The translations under genes were made by a program, and so were the position numbers. DNA of 64,000 nucleotides from JAEUNJ01 sp052035955 (GTDB taxonomy: Bacteria; Pseudomonadota; Gammaproteobacteria; Burkholderiales; Rhodocyclaceae), in NCBI GenBank assembly GCA_052035955.1, contig JBPOHD010000070.1, positions 60,715 to 124,714 on the forward strand, in the 5' to 3' direction. Positions 40,919 to 52,165 of this stretch are shown here, one piece after another. The notes under the pieces were generated by a model. It had not been told where the DNA came from, searched no databases, and saw only the letters and a list, made by a program, of their open reading frames with translations. The number at the start of each line of letters is the position of its first letter. Position 1 is the stretch's first letter.

Positions 40919-41614
40919 CTACTCGCCGGCTCCGTCCCCGCCCTCCGCAAGGGCCTGGCGCATCGCCCTGGCGAGAACGGCCGGATCCTCGGCGCCGGTG
41001 ACGGCCACCGCACCGTTGAAGATGAAGGTCGGCACGGAAGAAATCCCGATGTCCTGGGCCCGGCGGGCCGAGGACATTACGGTATCGACATCCTCCCCGC
41101 CCTCGAGGTAGGCAGCGATCTCGTCGCCGTCGAATCCGCAATCGCCGGCGATGGCGGCCAGGACGCCGATGTCGCCCACGTTCTCCCCGCGCAGGAAATA
41201 GCCGGCGAACAGGCGCTCGACCAGGGCATCGGCATTGGCGCCCTCGACCCACTGAATCCGGTGGATCAGCCGGTGGGCGCGCAGGGTGTTGGCGCGCAGG
41301 GCAATCCTCTCCAGCGCGAATTCGATGCCGACGCCCTGCCCCGCTTCCCGGACACGGGCGAAGATCTGCTCCAGCCGCTCCGGCCCGCCGAACTTGCGCT
41401 CCAGGAAGGGCCGGTAGGGATCGCCCTCCACCGGGGTATCGGGGCTCAGGAAGAACGGATGCCAGCGCACCGTGAATTCACAACCCGGCGCCTCCGCCCG
41501 CACCAGGACCATGGCCCGGGCCAGGCGGCGCTTGCCGATGAAGCACCAGGGGCAGACGACGTCGGAGACGATGTCCAGCGTGACGGTTCCCGACGAGGCC
41601 GGCTGCGCATTCAT
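40919..41614 (-). CDS. DsbA-family oxidoreductase, FrnE type
   Basis: A 231-residue cytosolic thioredoxin-fold protein with the redox pair C21-P-W-C24 ('SDVVCPWCFIGKRRL'), a large helical insertion and the cis-proline loop 'SSVPTFIFNG'. Family members include FrnE of Deinococcus (stress tolerance) and 2-hydroxychromene-2-carboxylate isomerase relatives. There is no signal peptide. ATG 41614 is seven bases behind parC, so it is probably translated from the parE-parC transcript. Confidence 0.9.
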   Translation of the reverse strand: MNAQPASSGTVTLDIVSDVVCPWCFIGKRRLARAMVLVRAEAPGCEFTVRWHPFFLSPDTPVEGDPYRPFLERKFGGPERLEQIFARVREAGQGVGIEFALERIALRANTLRAHRLIHRIQWVEGANADALVERLFAGYFLRGENVGDIGVLAAIAGDCGFDGDEIAAYLEGGEDVDTVMSSARRAQDIGISSVPTFIFNGAVAVTGAEDPAVLARAMRQALAEGGDGAGE

Positions 41615-41621
41615 CGACGAA

Positions 41622-43975
41622 TCATCCTTTCAGCCCCGTGGGCTTCAGCTTGGCGGAAATCTGGTGGCCCTTGCGGGCCCGGGCGGCACGGTAGTTCTCC
41701 AGGTCCTTGCCGGCCGCCTTCCATTCGGCAGCCTTGCCGGCACGCCCGGCGCCCTCGACCACGAAGGCCTTGCCGTCGCCCACCGCCACCGCCGCCAGTT
41801 CGTCCTTGGGCGCCAGATGCAGGAGCACGAGGCCGCGCCCCTTGGCCATTTCCTTGAGTTCTCCGAGGGGAAAGACCAGCAGCCGCCCGCCATGGGTGAC
41901 CGCGCCCACCGTGTCTCCCTGCACCCGGGCCGGGGCCAGGGGCTTCTCGCCCTTGGCCAGGGTCATGAAGCCCTTGCCGGACCGGTTGCGCGACACCAGA
42001 TCGCCGATCGCGGCCACGAAGCCGTAGCCTCCCGAGTTGGCAAAGAGGTAGCGGGCCTCCGGCGCGTCGGTCAAGGCCCGGGCCATCTTCGCCCCGTCCT
42101 GCAGCTCGATCATGGTGGTCACCGGCACGCCATCGCCGCGGCCGCCCGGCAGGTCGGCCACGCGCAGGCTGTAGGCGCGCCCCAGGGTATCGAGGATCAC
42201 CAGCGGCCAGACGGTGCGCGATTCCGCCACCAGGTGCGGGAAATCGCCCGCCTTGTAGTTGATGCTGGCCGGGTCGATGCCATGGCCCTGGCGGGTCCGC
42301 ACCCAGCCGTTCTGGGAGAGGATGACCGTCACCGGCTCGTCCGGAATCGCCACCTCGGCGGCAGCCGTCGGCGCCACGGCCTCGATCAGGGTGCGCCGGT
42401 CGTCGCCGAATCGCTTCGCGTCCTCGCCGATTTCCCGGACCACCAGCCGGGTGAGTTCCTTGCGGTCGCCGAGGATCCGGCGCAGGCCCGCCTCCTCCTC
42501 GCGCAGTTCGCCGCTCTCCTTCTCGATGCGGATGCCCTCCAGGCGCGCCAGTTGGCGCAGGCGGATTTCCAGGATGTCCTCGGCCTGGACCTCGGTGAGG
42601 CCGAAGCGGGCCATCAGGTCCGCCTTGGGATCGTCCGACTCGCGGATGCAGCGGATCACCTCCTCGATGCGCAGGAAGACCGCCAGCCGTCCTTCGAGGA
42701 TATGCAGGCGGCGTTCCACCTCGGCGAGCCGGTGCCGGCTGCGCCGCTCGACCGTGGCGTGGCGGAACTCGATCCACTCGTGGAGGATGGCCAGGAGGGA
42801 TTTCTGCCGCGGCCGGCCGTCCCGGCCGATCATCGTCAGGTTGACCGAAACGCTCGCCTCCAGGCTCGTGTGGGCGAGCAGGACGGCCATGAACTCCTCC
42901 TGGGGAACGCGCGAGCTGCGCGGCTCCAGGACGATGCGCACGGCCTGCTTGTCGCTGGACTCGTCGCGGACGCTGTCGAGGACCCCGAGCATCACCTGCT
43001 TGAGATTCTTCTGTTCCTGGGAAACGTCCTTCTTGCCGGCCTTGGGCTGGGGATTGGTGACGGCCTCGATCTCGGAGAGCACCGCCGCCGTGGAAACCCC
43101 ATGCGGCAATTCGAACACGATGACCCGCCATTGGCCCCGGGCCAGTTCCTCGATGCGCCAGCGGGCCCGCATGCGCAGGGAGCCTCGGCCGGAGGCATAG
43201 GCTTCACGGATGTCCCCGGGCGCCGCGATCAGCTGTCCGCCACCGGGGAAGTCGGGCCCGGGCAACAGCGGCAGCACCTCGTCCAGGGAAGCCTCCGGCC
43301 GCCTGATCAGCAACTTCACCGCCTCGGCCACTTCACGCAGGTTGTGGGGCGGAATCTCCGTGGCCATGCCGACTGCGATGCCGGAGGCGCCGTTGAGCAG
43401 CGCGAAGGGCAGGCGGGCCGGCATCAGGGCCGGCTCGGTCATGGTGCCGTCGTAGTTCGGCAGGAAATCCACCGTGCCCCGGTCGATCTCCGCCAGCAGC
43501 AGCTCGGCGATCGGCGTCAGACGGCATTCGGTGTAGCGCATGGCCGCGGCGCCGTCGCCGTCGCGGGAGCCGAAATTGCCCTGGCCGTCCACCAGCGGAT
43601 AGCGCAGCGAGAAGTCCTGGGCCACCCGCACCATGGCGTCATAGACGCTGGTATCGCCATGGGGATGGTACTTGCCGATCACGTCGCCGACGACCCGGGC
43701 GCTCTTCACGTGCTTGGCCGCCGCCGACAGGCGCATCTCGTTCATGGCATGGAGGATGCGCCGTTGCACGGGCTTCAGGCCGTCCTCCACCTGAGGCAGC
43801 GCCCGGGACTTGACGACGCTCATGGCATAGGCCAGGTAGGCGCGCTCGGCATAGGCATCGAGGGGCAGGACGGAGCCGTCGTCGAAGGATGGCGGCTCCG
43901 CTGGCGGCGGGCCGGGTGGGGCCGGAGGCGGCATCGCCCCGGGCAGGGCGTCGAAGAGGTCGGGGGTATCGGGGT

Positions 43976-43979
<4 letters not shown>
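41622..43979 (-). CDS. parC: DNA topoisomerase IV subunit A
   Basis: A 785-residue type IIA topoisomerase subunit that cuts and rejoins DNA to decatenate chromosomes. The breakage-reunion domain has 'VEDGLKPVQRRILHAM', the quinolone-region segment 'YHPHGDTSVYDAMVRVAQDF', and the active-site Tyr in 'AAMRYTECRLTP'. A coiled coil precedes the C-terminal blades ('NRSGKGFMTLAKGE'). The N-terminus has an extra Pro-rich stretch of about 30 residues. ATG 43979 overlaps the parE stop as ATGA. Confidence 0.97.
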
Positions 43980-45946
<1,967 letters not shown>

Positions 45947-46127
45947 GGGATTGCGGGTCTGGAAAAGCGGATGGCTTGCCGGGGCGAACCCCCGGCAGCC
46001 GCGAAAAGCAAGGTGCGAATCCTACGCTTTTCCGGGCGCAGGGTCGCGGTAAGGCCCAACGCGGGATCGAGAGGGATCTCTCCGGCACGCCCCGTGAAAT
46101 ACTGCCGCACCCAGCCCGATCGGACTA

Positions 46128-46156
46128 TTGCCGGCCCCGCGGCGGAAAGAAATAAT
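46128..46156 (+). promoter_or_regulatory. Candidate sigma-70 promoter of the PEP-CTERM gene
   Basis: TTGCCG (46128-46133, 4 of 6), a 17-base spacer and AATAAT (46151-46156, 5 of 6) fit a sigma-70 promoter. A start near 46163 gives a leader of about 70 bases. I saw no GG-N10-GC sigma-54 element here, although some PEP-CTERM genes use one. Confidence 0.5.
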
Positions 46157-46232
46157 CCGCCCGAACTTGAAGGCCGGTAGAACCCGACAACCCGTCGGTT
46201 CCCGGCCCCAGCGACGAACGAGGATTCCGAAA

Positions 46233-46817
46233 ATGAAAAAGACGCTGATCGCCGCCGCCATCCTGGCCCTCAGCGGCGCTGCCCAGGCCGACATGACCAT
46301 CTTCACCGACAATTTCAACGCGAACCCCCTGGGGCTGAATGCGACGCCCGCCGGCTGGTCGGTCAGCGCCGGCACCGTCGACATCATCGGCAATCCGAGC
46401 TATTACGATTTCATACCCGGTAGCGGCCGCTACATCGACCTCGACGGATCCACGGGAAATGCCGGCGTGCTGGCCAAGAGTTTCGCAATGGTGGCAGGAA
46501 CCCAGTACACGGTGTCCTTCGACCTGGCCGGCAACCACCGCAATGGCGCGACCGAAACCGTCACGGTGAAGTTCGGCACCTCGTCCGGCAGCTACAGCCT
46601 GCCGCAGAACGCCGGCTGGACGAATTACTCCCTGGTCTTCACCCCGGGGGTAGCGGCATCCTATTCCCTCAGCTTCGAGAACAGCGGCGGGGACAACATC
46701 GGCATGCTGCTCGACAACGTGAACATCCACGCCGTGCCGGAACCCGAGACCTACGCCATGATGCTCGCCGGCCTGGGCCTGATGGGCGCCATCGCGCGCC
46801 GGCGCAAGATGTACTGA
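46233..46817 (+). CDS. PEP-CTERM sorting domain protein
   Basis: A 194-residue exported protein. The signal peptide is 'MKKTLIAAAILALSGAAQAD'. A single beta-sandwich-like domain of about 140 residues follows ('YTVSFDLAGNHRNG', 'YSLSFENSGGDNIGMLLDNV'), resembling carbohydrate-binding folds. The C-terminus has the sorting signal: 'VPEPETYAMMLAGLGLMG', then a basic 'ARRRKM'. EpsH/exosortase would cut at PEP, but no exosortase is in the window. AGGA lies eight bases before ATG 46233. It has its own promoter and terminator, so it is a single-gene unit. Confidence 0.93.
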   Translation: MKKTLIAAAILALSGAAQADMTIFTDNFNANPLGLNATPAGWSVSAGTVDIIGNPSYYDFIPGSGRYIDLDGSTGNAGVLAKSFAMVAGTQYTVSFDLAGNHRNGATETVTVKFGTSSGSYSLPQNAGWTNYSLVFTPGVAASYSLSFENSGGDNIGMLLDNVNIHAVPEPETYAMMLAGLGLMGAIARRRKMY

Positions 46818-46839
46818 CGCCATCGACCGTCCAGACGCC

Positions 46840-46862
46840 AAGGGGCCCGCGGGCCCCTTTTT
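46840..46862 (+). terminator. Intrinsic terminator after the PEP-CTERM gene
   Basis: AAGGGGCCC and GGGCCCCTT form a near-perfect GC stem with a tight loop, followed by TTTTT. It lies 23 bases after the stop codon. Confidence 0.85.
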
Positions 46863-46958
46863 CATTGCCAGCGATCCGCCCGCCCGCTTCCGCGATTATC
46901 ATCGGCCTCCTCGGGCCACCGTCCTGGCAGCCCGTCCGTCACGCCACGGGGACAGGAG

Positions 46959-47663
46959 ATGAAAAAACTGGGCATTGCCACGCTCGCAGTGGTCGTCGTC
47001 GCCATCGCCGCCTTCTTCTGGCTACGCGGCAACCTGGACGGCCTGGTCAAGGACGCCATCGAGAAATACGGCAGCGAGATCGCCGGCGTCCCGGTCCGCG
47101 TTGCCTCCGTGGAGATCCGGCCCGGCGACGGTGTCGGGGTGGTCCGGGGACTGAGCATCGGCAATCCGGCAGGGTTCAGGACGCCCCACGCACTGAAGGT
47201 CGGGGAGATCCAGCTGGAAATCGACGTCAGCACCCTGGTGGGCGACGTGGTGACCGTGCGCCGCATCGTCGTGGCCTCCCCGGACGTGATCTACGAGAAG
47301 GGCGACGCCTCCACCAACTTCGACGCGATCCAGAAGCACATCGCGGATCGCTCCGCGCCCAGCGAGAAGAAGGCGGACGGCAAGAAACTGATCGTCGAAT
47401 CCTTTTCCGTCAAGGGGGCCAGGGCCCAGGCGAGCGCGGCGTTCATGGACGGCAAGACGGTGTCGGTGCCGTTGCCGGACATCGCCCTCCACGACCTGGG
47501 AAAGTCCAAAGGCGGGATCACGCCCGGTGAACTCGGCCAGGAGATCGTCAAGGCCCTGAAGCAGCGCCTGTCGGCATCGATCAGCTTCGACCAGTTGCTG
47601 AAGTCGGCGGGCAAGGGGCTCGACAAGGCAACCGAAGCGGTCAAGGGCCTGTTCGGGAAATGA
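46959..47663 (+). CDS. AsmA-like envelope protein of unknown function
   Basis: A 234-residue protein with one N-terminal transmembrane helix (about 4-22), then a periplasmic domain. 'VRVASVEIRPGDGVGVVRGLSIGNPAGF' (in part, 'GLSIGNPAGF') and 'IDVSTLVGDVVTVRRIVVASPDVIYE' (in part, 'VRRIVVASPDV') resemble the repeating beta-strands of AsmA/DUF748 proteins. The C-terminus is helical and amphipathic ('SISFDQLLKSAGKGLDKA'). I cannot name a role; larger AsmA-like proteins move phospholipid to the outer membrane. AGGAG sits immediately before ATG 46959. It is followed closely by the DUF2147 gene, probably in one transcript. Confidence 0.65.
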   Translation: MKKLGIATLAVVVVAIAAFFWLRGNLDGLVKDAIEKYGSEIAGVPVRVASVEIRPGDGVGVVRGLSIGNPAGFRTPHALKVGEIQLEIDVSTLVGDVVTVRRIVVASPDVIYEKGDASTNFDAIQKHIADRSAPSEKKADGKKLIVESFSVKGARAQASAAFMDGKTVSVPLPDIALHDLGKSKGGITPGELGQEIVKALKQRLSASISFDQLLKSAGKGLDKATEAVKGLFGK

Positions 47664-47698
47664 TTGCCCGTCCTCGATTGCACGCAAAGGCCTCCGTC

Positions 47699-48142
47699 AT
47701 GCTCAAACCCGCCGCCTTCCTCGCCGGCCTCGTCCTGGCCGGCACGGCCGCCGCCCAGTCCACTCCCGTGGGACTCTGGAAGACCATCGACGACGAAACC
47801 CGCAAGGAGAAATCCCACGTCCGCATTCTCGAGACCGCCGGTGTCCTCAGCGGTCGAATCGAGAAACTTCTCGATCCGGCGACAAAGCAGGATTCGGTCT
47901 GCGAAAAATGCACCGACGAGCGCAAGGACCAGCCGGTGGTCGGGCTCACCATCCTTCGCGCGGTCAGGCACAACCCGGACGATCCTGCCTTGTGGGACGG
48001 CGGAGACATCCTGGATCCGAACAACGGCAAGATCTACAGAGTCCGCTTGCGACCGATCGAGGACGGCCTCAAACTCGAGGTGAGGGGTTACGTCGGGGCG
48101 CCGCTCTTCGGCCGGACCCAGACCTGGCTCCGGGTGGAATAG
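47699..48142 (+). CDS. DUF2147 family exported protein
   Basis: A 147-residue protein whose signal peptide 'MLKPAAFLAGLVLAGTAAAQS' is cut near residue 20. The mature part has the DUF2147 pattern: 'TPVGLWKTIDDETRKEKSHV', a CxxC pair ('CEKCTDERKDQPVVGL'), 'WDGGDILDPNNGKIYR', and 'VRGYVGAPLFGRTQTWLRV' in pieces. Function is unknown. An earlier in-frame ATG at 47660 overlaps the AsmA-like stop as ATGA, but it would put 13 residues in front of a clean signal peptide, so I prefer 47699. It converges on uvrB. Confidence 0.88.
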   Translation: MLKPAAFLAGLVLAGTAAAQSTPVGLWKTIDDETRKEKSHVRILETAGVLSGRIEKLLDPATKQDSVCEKCTDERKDQPVVGLTILRAVRHNPDDPALWDGGDILDPNNGKIYRVRLRPIEDGLKLEVRGYVGAPLFGRTQTWLRVE

Positions 48143-48185
48143 CGGGAACGCGAAAAGGAAGCGAGAAAAGCCGGTCCGTGCCCGC

Positions 48186-50240
48186 TCAGGGCGCGGGGTC
48201 GTGGGTCTCGCCGCCGAAGGCAAGCTTGCGCAGCCGGAACAGTTCGTCCCGGGCCGCCGCCGCTGCCTCGAACTCCAGGTTCCTGGCGTGGTCCTGCATG
48301 GCCTTCTCGAGGCGTTTGATCTCCTTGGCCAGGGCCTTCTCGCTCATGGCCTCGTAGCGGGCCGATTCCTGGGCCGCCTTGAGTTCCCGCCGCGCGGTCT
48401 CCCCGTCGTAGATGCCGTCGATGATGTCCTTGATGCGCTTCTTGACCCCTTGGGGCGTGATTCCCTGGTCCTCGTTCCAGCGTAATTGCTTGGCACGCCG
48501 CCGCTCCGTCTCGGCGATGGCCCGGCGCATGGATCCCGTCATCGCATCGGCATAAAGGAGCGCGGTGCCGTTCAGGTGCCGGGCCGCCCGGCCGATGGTC
48601 TGGATCAGGCTCCGCTCGGAGCGCAGGAAACCTTCCTTGTCGGCATCCAGGATGGCCACCAGGGAGACCTCGGGAATGTCCAGCCCCTCGCGCAGCAGGT
48701 TGATCCCCACGACCACGTCGAAGACGCCCAGCCGCAGGTCGCGGATGATCTCGACCCGCTCGACGGTATCGATGTCGGAGTGCAGGTAGCGGACCCGGAT
48801 GCGATGCTCGGAAAGATATTCCGTCAACTGCTCGGCGAGGCGCTTGGTCAGCGTGGTCACGAGGACCCTCTCCTCCTTCGCGACACGCAACTTGATCTCC
48901 CCGAGCAGGTCGTCCACCTGGGTCGAGGCCGGCCGGACGATGACCTCGGGGTCCACCAGACCGGTGGGGCGCACCACCTGCTCCACCACCTGCCCCTGAT
49001 GCTCCCGCTCATAGTCCGCCGGGGTCGCCGAGACGAAGACCGTCTGGGGCATCAGATGCTCGAATTCGTCGAACTTGAGGGGCCGGTTGTCCAGCGCGGA
49101 GGGGAGACGGAATCCGTAATTGACCAGGTTCTCCTTGCGCGAGCGGTCCCCCTTGTACATGCCCCCCACCTGCGGAATGGTGACGTGGGATTCGTCCACG
49201 AACATCAGGGCATCGGGTGGCAGGTAGTCGTAGAGGGTCGGCGGCGGCTCGCCCGCCTGGCGCCCCGACAAGTGGCGAGAGTAGTTCTCGATGCCCTTGC
49301 AGAAGCCGAGCTGGTCCAGCATCTCCAGGTCGAAACGGGTGCGCTGCTCGATGCGCTGGGCCTCGACCAGCTTCTGTTCCCGGTGGAAGAACTCGATGCG
49401 CTCACGCAGCTCGGCCTTGATCTTCTCCACGGCCTGGAGCACCGTCGCCCGCGGCGTCACGTAGTGGCTGGAAGGAAAGACCGTGAAACGGCCGAGCTTC
49501 TGGCGGGTGTGGCCGGTCAGGGGATCGAAAAGGGTCAGGGATTCCACCTCCTCGTCGAACAGGGAGATGCGGATGGCGTTCTCCGCGTGCTCGGCCGGAA
49601 AGACGTCGATGACGTCGCCTCGAACGCGGTAGGTGCCCCGATGGAAGTCTGCCTCGTTGCGCTCGTATTGCATCTCGGCCAGGCGCCGGATCACCTCCCG
49701 CTGGCCCATGCGGTCGCCCTGCTTCAGATGCAGGATCATGCTGTGGTAATCGACCGGATCGCCGATGCCGTAGATGGCGGAGACGGTGCACACGATCACC
49801 ACGTCCCGGCGCTCGAGCAGGCTCTTGGTCGCCGAGAGCCGCATCTGCTCGATGTGCTCGTTGATCGAGGAGTCCTTCTCGATGAACAGATCCCGGGCCG
49901 GGACGTAGGCCTCGGGCTGGTAGTAGTCGTAGTAGGAGACGAAATACTCGACCGCGTTCTCCGGGAAGAACTCGCGGAACTCGGAGTAGAGCTGGGCGGC
50001 GAGCGTCTTGTTCGGAGCCAGGACCAGGGCGGGCCGACCCAGCCGGGCGATCACATGGGCCATCGTGTAGGTCTTGCCCGAGCCGGTGACGCCGAGGAGG
50101 GTCTGGAACGAAAGTCCGTCGCGAATCCCCTCGACCAACTGCCGAATGGCCTCCGGCTGGTCCCCGGCCGGCGGGAAGGGCTGATGCAGGCGGTAGGGGC
50201 TACCCTCGAAGAGCAAGGGGTCCGGGCTCTCCGCGTTCAA
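48186..50240 (-). CDS. uvrB: Excinuclease ABC subunit B
   Basis: A 684-residue helicase-like core of nucleotide excision repair. Walker A is 'GVTGSGKTYTMA' (about 50-61). The damage-probing beta-hairpin region follows ('YFVSYYDYYQPEAYVP'), along with 'DESHVTIPQ', helicase motifs V and VI ('GINLLREGLDIPEV', 'QTIGRAARH'), and a C-terminal UVR domain ('EKALAKEIKRLEKAMQ') that binds UvrC. The start is TTG 50240, overlapping the dnaQ stop; no better initiator is near. It is the last gene of a methyltransferase-rnhA-dnaQ-uvrB run. Confidence 0.96.
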   Translation of the reverse strand: MNAESPDPLLFEGSPYRLHQPFPPAGDQPEAIRQLVEGIRDGLSFQTLLGVTGSGKTYTMAHVIARLGRPALVLAPNKTLAAQLYSEFREFFPENAVEYFVSYYDYYQPEAYVPARDLFIEKDSSINEHIEQMRLSATKSLLERRDVVIVCTVSAIYGIGDPVDYHSMILHLKQGDRMGQREVIRRLAEMQYERNEADFHRGTYRVRGDVIDVFPAEHAENAIRISLFDEEVESLTLFDPLTGHTRQKLGRFTVFPSSHYVTPRATVLQAVEKIKAELRERIEFFHREQKLVEAQRIEQRTRFDLEMLDQLGFCKGIENYSRHLSGRQAGEPPPTLYDYLPPDALMFVDESHVTIPQVGGMYKGDRSRKENLVNYGFRLPSALDNRPLKFDEFEHLMPQTVFVSATPADYEREHQGQVVEQVVRPTGLVDPEVIVRPASTQVDDLLGEIKLRVAKEERVLVTTLTKRLAEQLTEYLSEHRIRVRYLHSDIDTVERVEIIRDLRLGVFDVVVGINLLREGLDIPEVSLVAILDADKEGFLRSERSLIQTIGRAARHLNGTALLYADAMTGSMRRAIAETERRRAKQLRWNEDQGITPQGVKKRIKDIIDGIYDGETARRELKAAQESARYEAMSEKALAKEIKRLEKAMQDHARNLEFEAAAAARDELFRLRKLAFGGETHDPAP

Positions 50241-50953
50241 GCGCCCTGCCCCGAGTCGGCCAGCCAGAGGCAGCGTCCCTTGCTTTCCTTAGCCACCTCC
50301 TGCAACACCCGGTCATGGGCCGCCACCTCCGCCTCACTGGCCCGCAGGACCAGCAGCGGTGGCCGACCGCCCAATCCGGGAGCCGGCAGGGCCTGCGTCG
50401 GCACTTCCAGGTCGATGACCAGGGATTCCTGGCCCCGGGTCATGGCCAGGTAGACCTCGGCCAGCAATTCCGCGTCGAGCAGGGCCCCGTGAAGTTGGCG
50501 ACCCGAGTTGTCCACGGCGTATTCCGAGCACAGGGCGTCCAGGGTATTCCGCTTGCCCGGCCGGATTTCCCGGGCCATGCGCAGGGTGTCGACAACCCCG
50601 CCACAGGCCTTGTCCAGGGATTCCCGCCCGGCCAGGGCCAGTTCCTGGTTCAGGAAGCCGACGTCGAAGGAGGCGTTGTGGATGATCAACTCCGCGTCGC
50701 GGATGAAATCGAGGAACTCCGCTGCAACGTCGGGAAAACGCGGCTTGTCGGACAGGAACTCGTTGGTCAGGCCATGGATGGCCTGGGCCCCGGCGTCGAT
50801 CTCCCGGTCCGGGTTCAGGTAGCGGTGGAAACGGCGCCCCGTGAGCTTGCGGTTGCCGATTTCGACGCAGCCGATCTCGATCACCCGGTCGCCGTTCCGG
50901 ACTTCGAGTCCGGTGGTCTCCGTGTCCAGGACGATCTGTCTCGCGGTGCTCAT
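50237..50953 (-). CDS. dnaQ: DNA polymerase III epsilon subunit (proofreading exonuclease)
   Basis: A 238-residue DEDDh 3'-5' exonuclease. ExoI is 'VLDTETTGLEV' (8-18), ExoII is 'IIHNASFDVGFLNQEL' near 90, and ExoIII is 'HGALLDAELLAEVY' near 155. A C-terminal clamp/alpha-binding tail follows. ATG 50953 overlaps the rnhA stop by four bases. The adjacency of rnhA and dnaQ is conserved with E. coli, but there they are divergent, whereas here they are co-oriented. Confidence 0.96.
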   Translation of the reverse strand: MSTARQIVLDTETTGLEVRNGDRVIEIGCVEIGNRKLTGRRFHRYLNPDREIDAGAQAIHGLTNEFLSDKPRFPDVAAEFLDFIRDAELIIHNASFDVGFLNQELALAGRESLDKACGGVVDTLRMAREIRPGKRNTLDALCSEYAVDNSGRQLHGALLDAELLAEVYLAMTRGQESLVIDLEVPTQALPAPGLGGRPPLLVLRASEAEVAAHDRVLQEVAKESKGRCLWLADSGQGA

Positions 50954-51399
50954 GGGCCTCTCCTGGCCGCCGCCACGCCCTGGCGGGCGAGGGCATCGGC
51001 CCTTTCGTTCTCCGGGTGGCCGGCATGGCCTCGCACCCAGTGCCATTCGATCCTGTGGCCCGAAGCCAGTTCATCCAGGCGCCGCCAAAGATCCTCGTTT
51101 TTCACCGGATCCTTGCCGGCCGTCTTCCAGCCCCGCCGCTTCCACCCATGGATCCACTCGCTGATGCCCTTCTGCACGTACTGGGAGTCCGTGTGCACCC
51201 GTACGGGCATCGACCTCGTGAGGGTCGCCAGGGCCTCGATGACCGCGGTGAGTTCCATGCGATTGTTCGTCGTCGCCGGGACGCCGCCGAAGAGTTCCTT
51301 CTCCCGCCCGTTATAGCGCAGGATGGCCCCCCAGCCTCCCGGTCCCGGATTGCCGCTGCAGGCCCCATCCGTGAAAATGTCCACGATGCCCTCGCTCAT
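50950..51399 (-). CDS. rnhA: Ribonuclease HI
   Basis: A 149-residue enzyme that cuts RNA in RNA-DNA hybrids. Catalytic acidic residues are in 'FTDGACSGNPGPGGWG' (Asp10), 'NRMELTAVIEAL' (Glu), 'RVHTDSQYVQKGI' (Asp) and 'GHPENERADALA' (Asp). The basic protrusion 'HGWKRRGWKT' is present. ATG 51399. It overlaps the methyltransferase and dnaQ by four bases each, so the run is tightly coupled. Confidence 0.97.
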   Translation of the reverse strand: MSEGIVDIFTDGACSGNPGPGGWGAILRYNGREKELFGGVPATTNNRMELTAVIEALATLTRSMPVRVHTDSQYVQKGISEWIHGWKRRGWKTAGKDPVKNEDLWRRLDELASGHRIEWHWVRGHAGHPENERADALARQGVAAARRGP

Positions 51400-52136
51400 T
51401 GGCCGTCCCGCTGGGTATCGAGGCGCTGGGCCACCGGCGCGAGGGCCTTGGCGCGCGCCTTGCGGTCGCGCCAGACAGGGGTGATGAGCCGCATGCCGGT
51501 GACCCGCTTCACGGCCTGGACCACATAAACCGCGCCGGCGAACGGCCACCAGCGGTCTCCGGCAGATTCGAGGAAATGCAGCCGCCGCAGCCATTTCTCC
51601 TGGGTCACGGCGGGCGCATAACAGCCGAACACGCCCCCCTTGGTCTCGAAGCCCAGCAAGGCAAACCAGTCCTTCAGGCGGGGCACGCTGATGTAATTGC
51701 CCCGCCAGGGCGGCACGGCAGGACGCCGGGTCAGCTTGCGGCGGGCACCCCACAGGCTGTAGGGATTGAAGCCGGTCACGATCACGTGTCCCTCCGGGAC
51801 CAGGATGCGCTCCACCTCGCGCAGGATCTGGTGCGGGTTCTCGTCGAATTCCAGGACATGGGGCAGCACGACCAGATCTACGCTGGTGGATGCGAAAGGC
51901 AGGTGATGCAGGTCGCTGCGCAGCGTCACCGGCGCTGCGGGCCTGAGCCGGTCGTCGCAACGCAGTCGCAAGGGCATGCGGTTGTCGCGCAGGAAATCCA
52001 GGCGGGGCAGCCCGATCTGGACGGCATTGAACCCGAAGATGTCGGCGACCAGCGCGTCATGCCGGTCCTGCTCCCAGTCCAGCACGTACTGGCCCTGGGG
52101 GGTCTCCAGCCATTCCTCGAAACCTTGAATTGACAT
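51396..52136 (-). CDS. SAM-dependent methyltransferase (YafS-like)
   Basis: A 246-residue class I methyltransferase. The SAM-fold elements are 'DLHHLPFASTSVDLVVLPHV' (post-I/II region) and 'ILREVERILVPEGHVIVTG', followed by 'FNPYSLWGARR'. The first glycine loop is degenerate. E. coli YafS occupies the same place next to rnhA, dnaQ and gloB, supporting orthology, but its substrate is unknown. ATG 52136 is 30 bases from divergent gloB. Confidence 0.85.
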   Translation of the reverse strand: MSIQGFEEWLETPQGQYVLDWEQDRHDALVADIFGFNAVQIGLPRLDFLRDNRMPLRLRCDDRLRPAAPVTLRSDLHHLPFASTSVDLVVLPHVLEFDENPHQILREVERILVPEGHVIVTGFNPYSLWGARRKLTRRPAVPPWRGNYISVPRLKDWFALLGFETKGGVFGCYAPAVTQEKWLRRLHFLESAGDRWWPFAGAVYVVQAVKRVTGMRLITPVWRDRKARAKALAPVAQRLDTQRDGQ

Positions 52137-52165
52137 TGCGCGCCGGTGAGGGAAAATGCCGTGAT

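Noticed and set aside
45978..45996. GC-rich hairpin in the parE leader
   Set aside because: It lacks a U-run and does not touch the ribosome-binding site, so I could not assign it a role; kept only as a note in the parE entry.
46081..46110. Possible sigma-54 (GG-N10-GC) promoter ahead of the PEP-CTERM gene
   Set aside because: The GG and GC dinucleotides are not at the required spacing in 'GGCACGCCCCGTGAAATACT'; a sigma-70-like pair nearby fits better.
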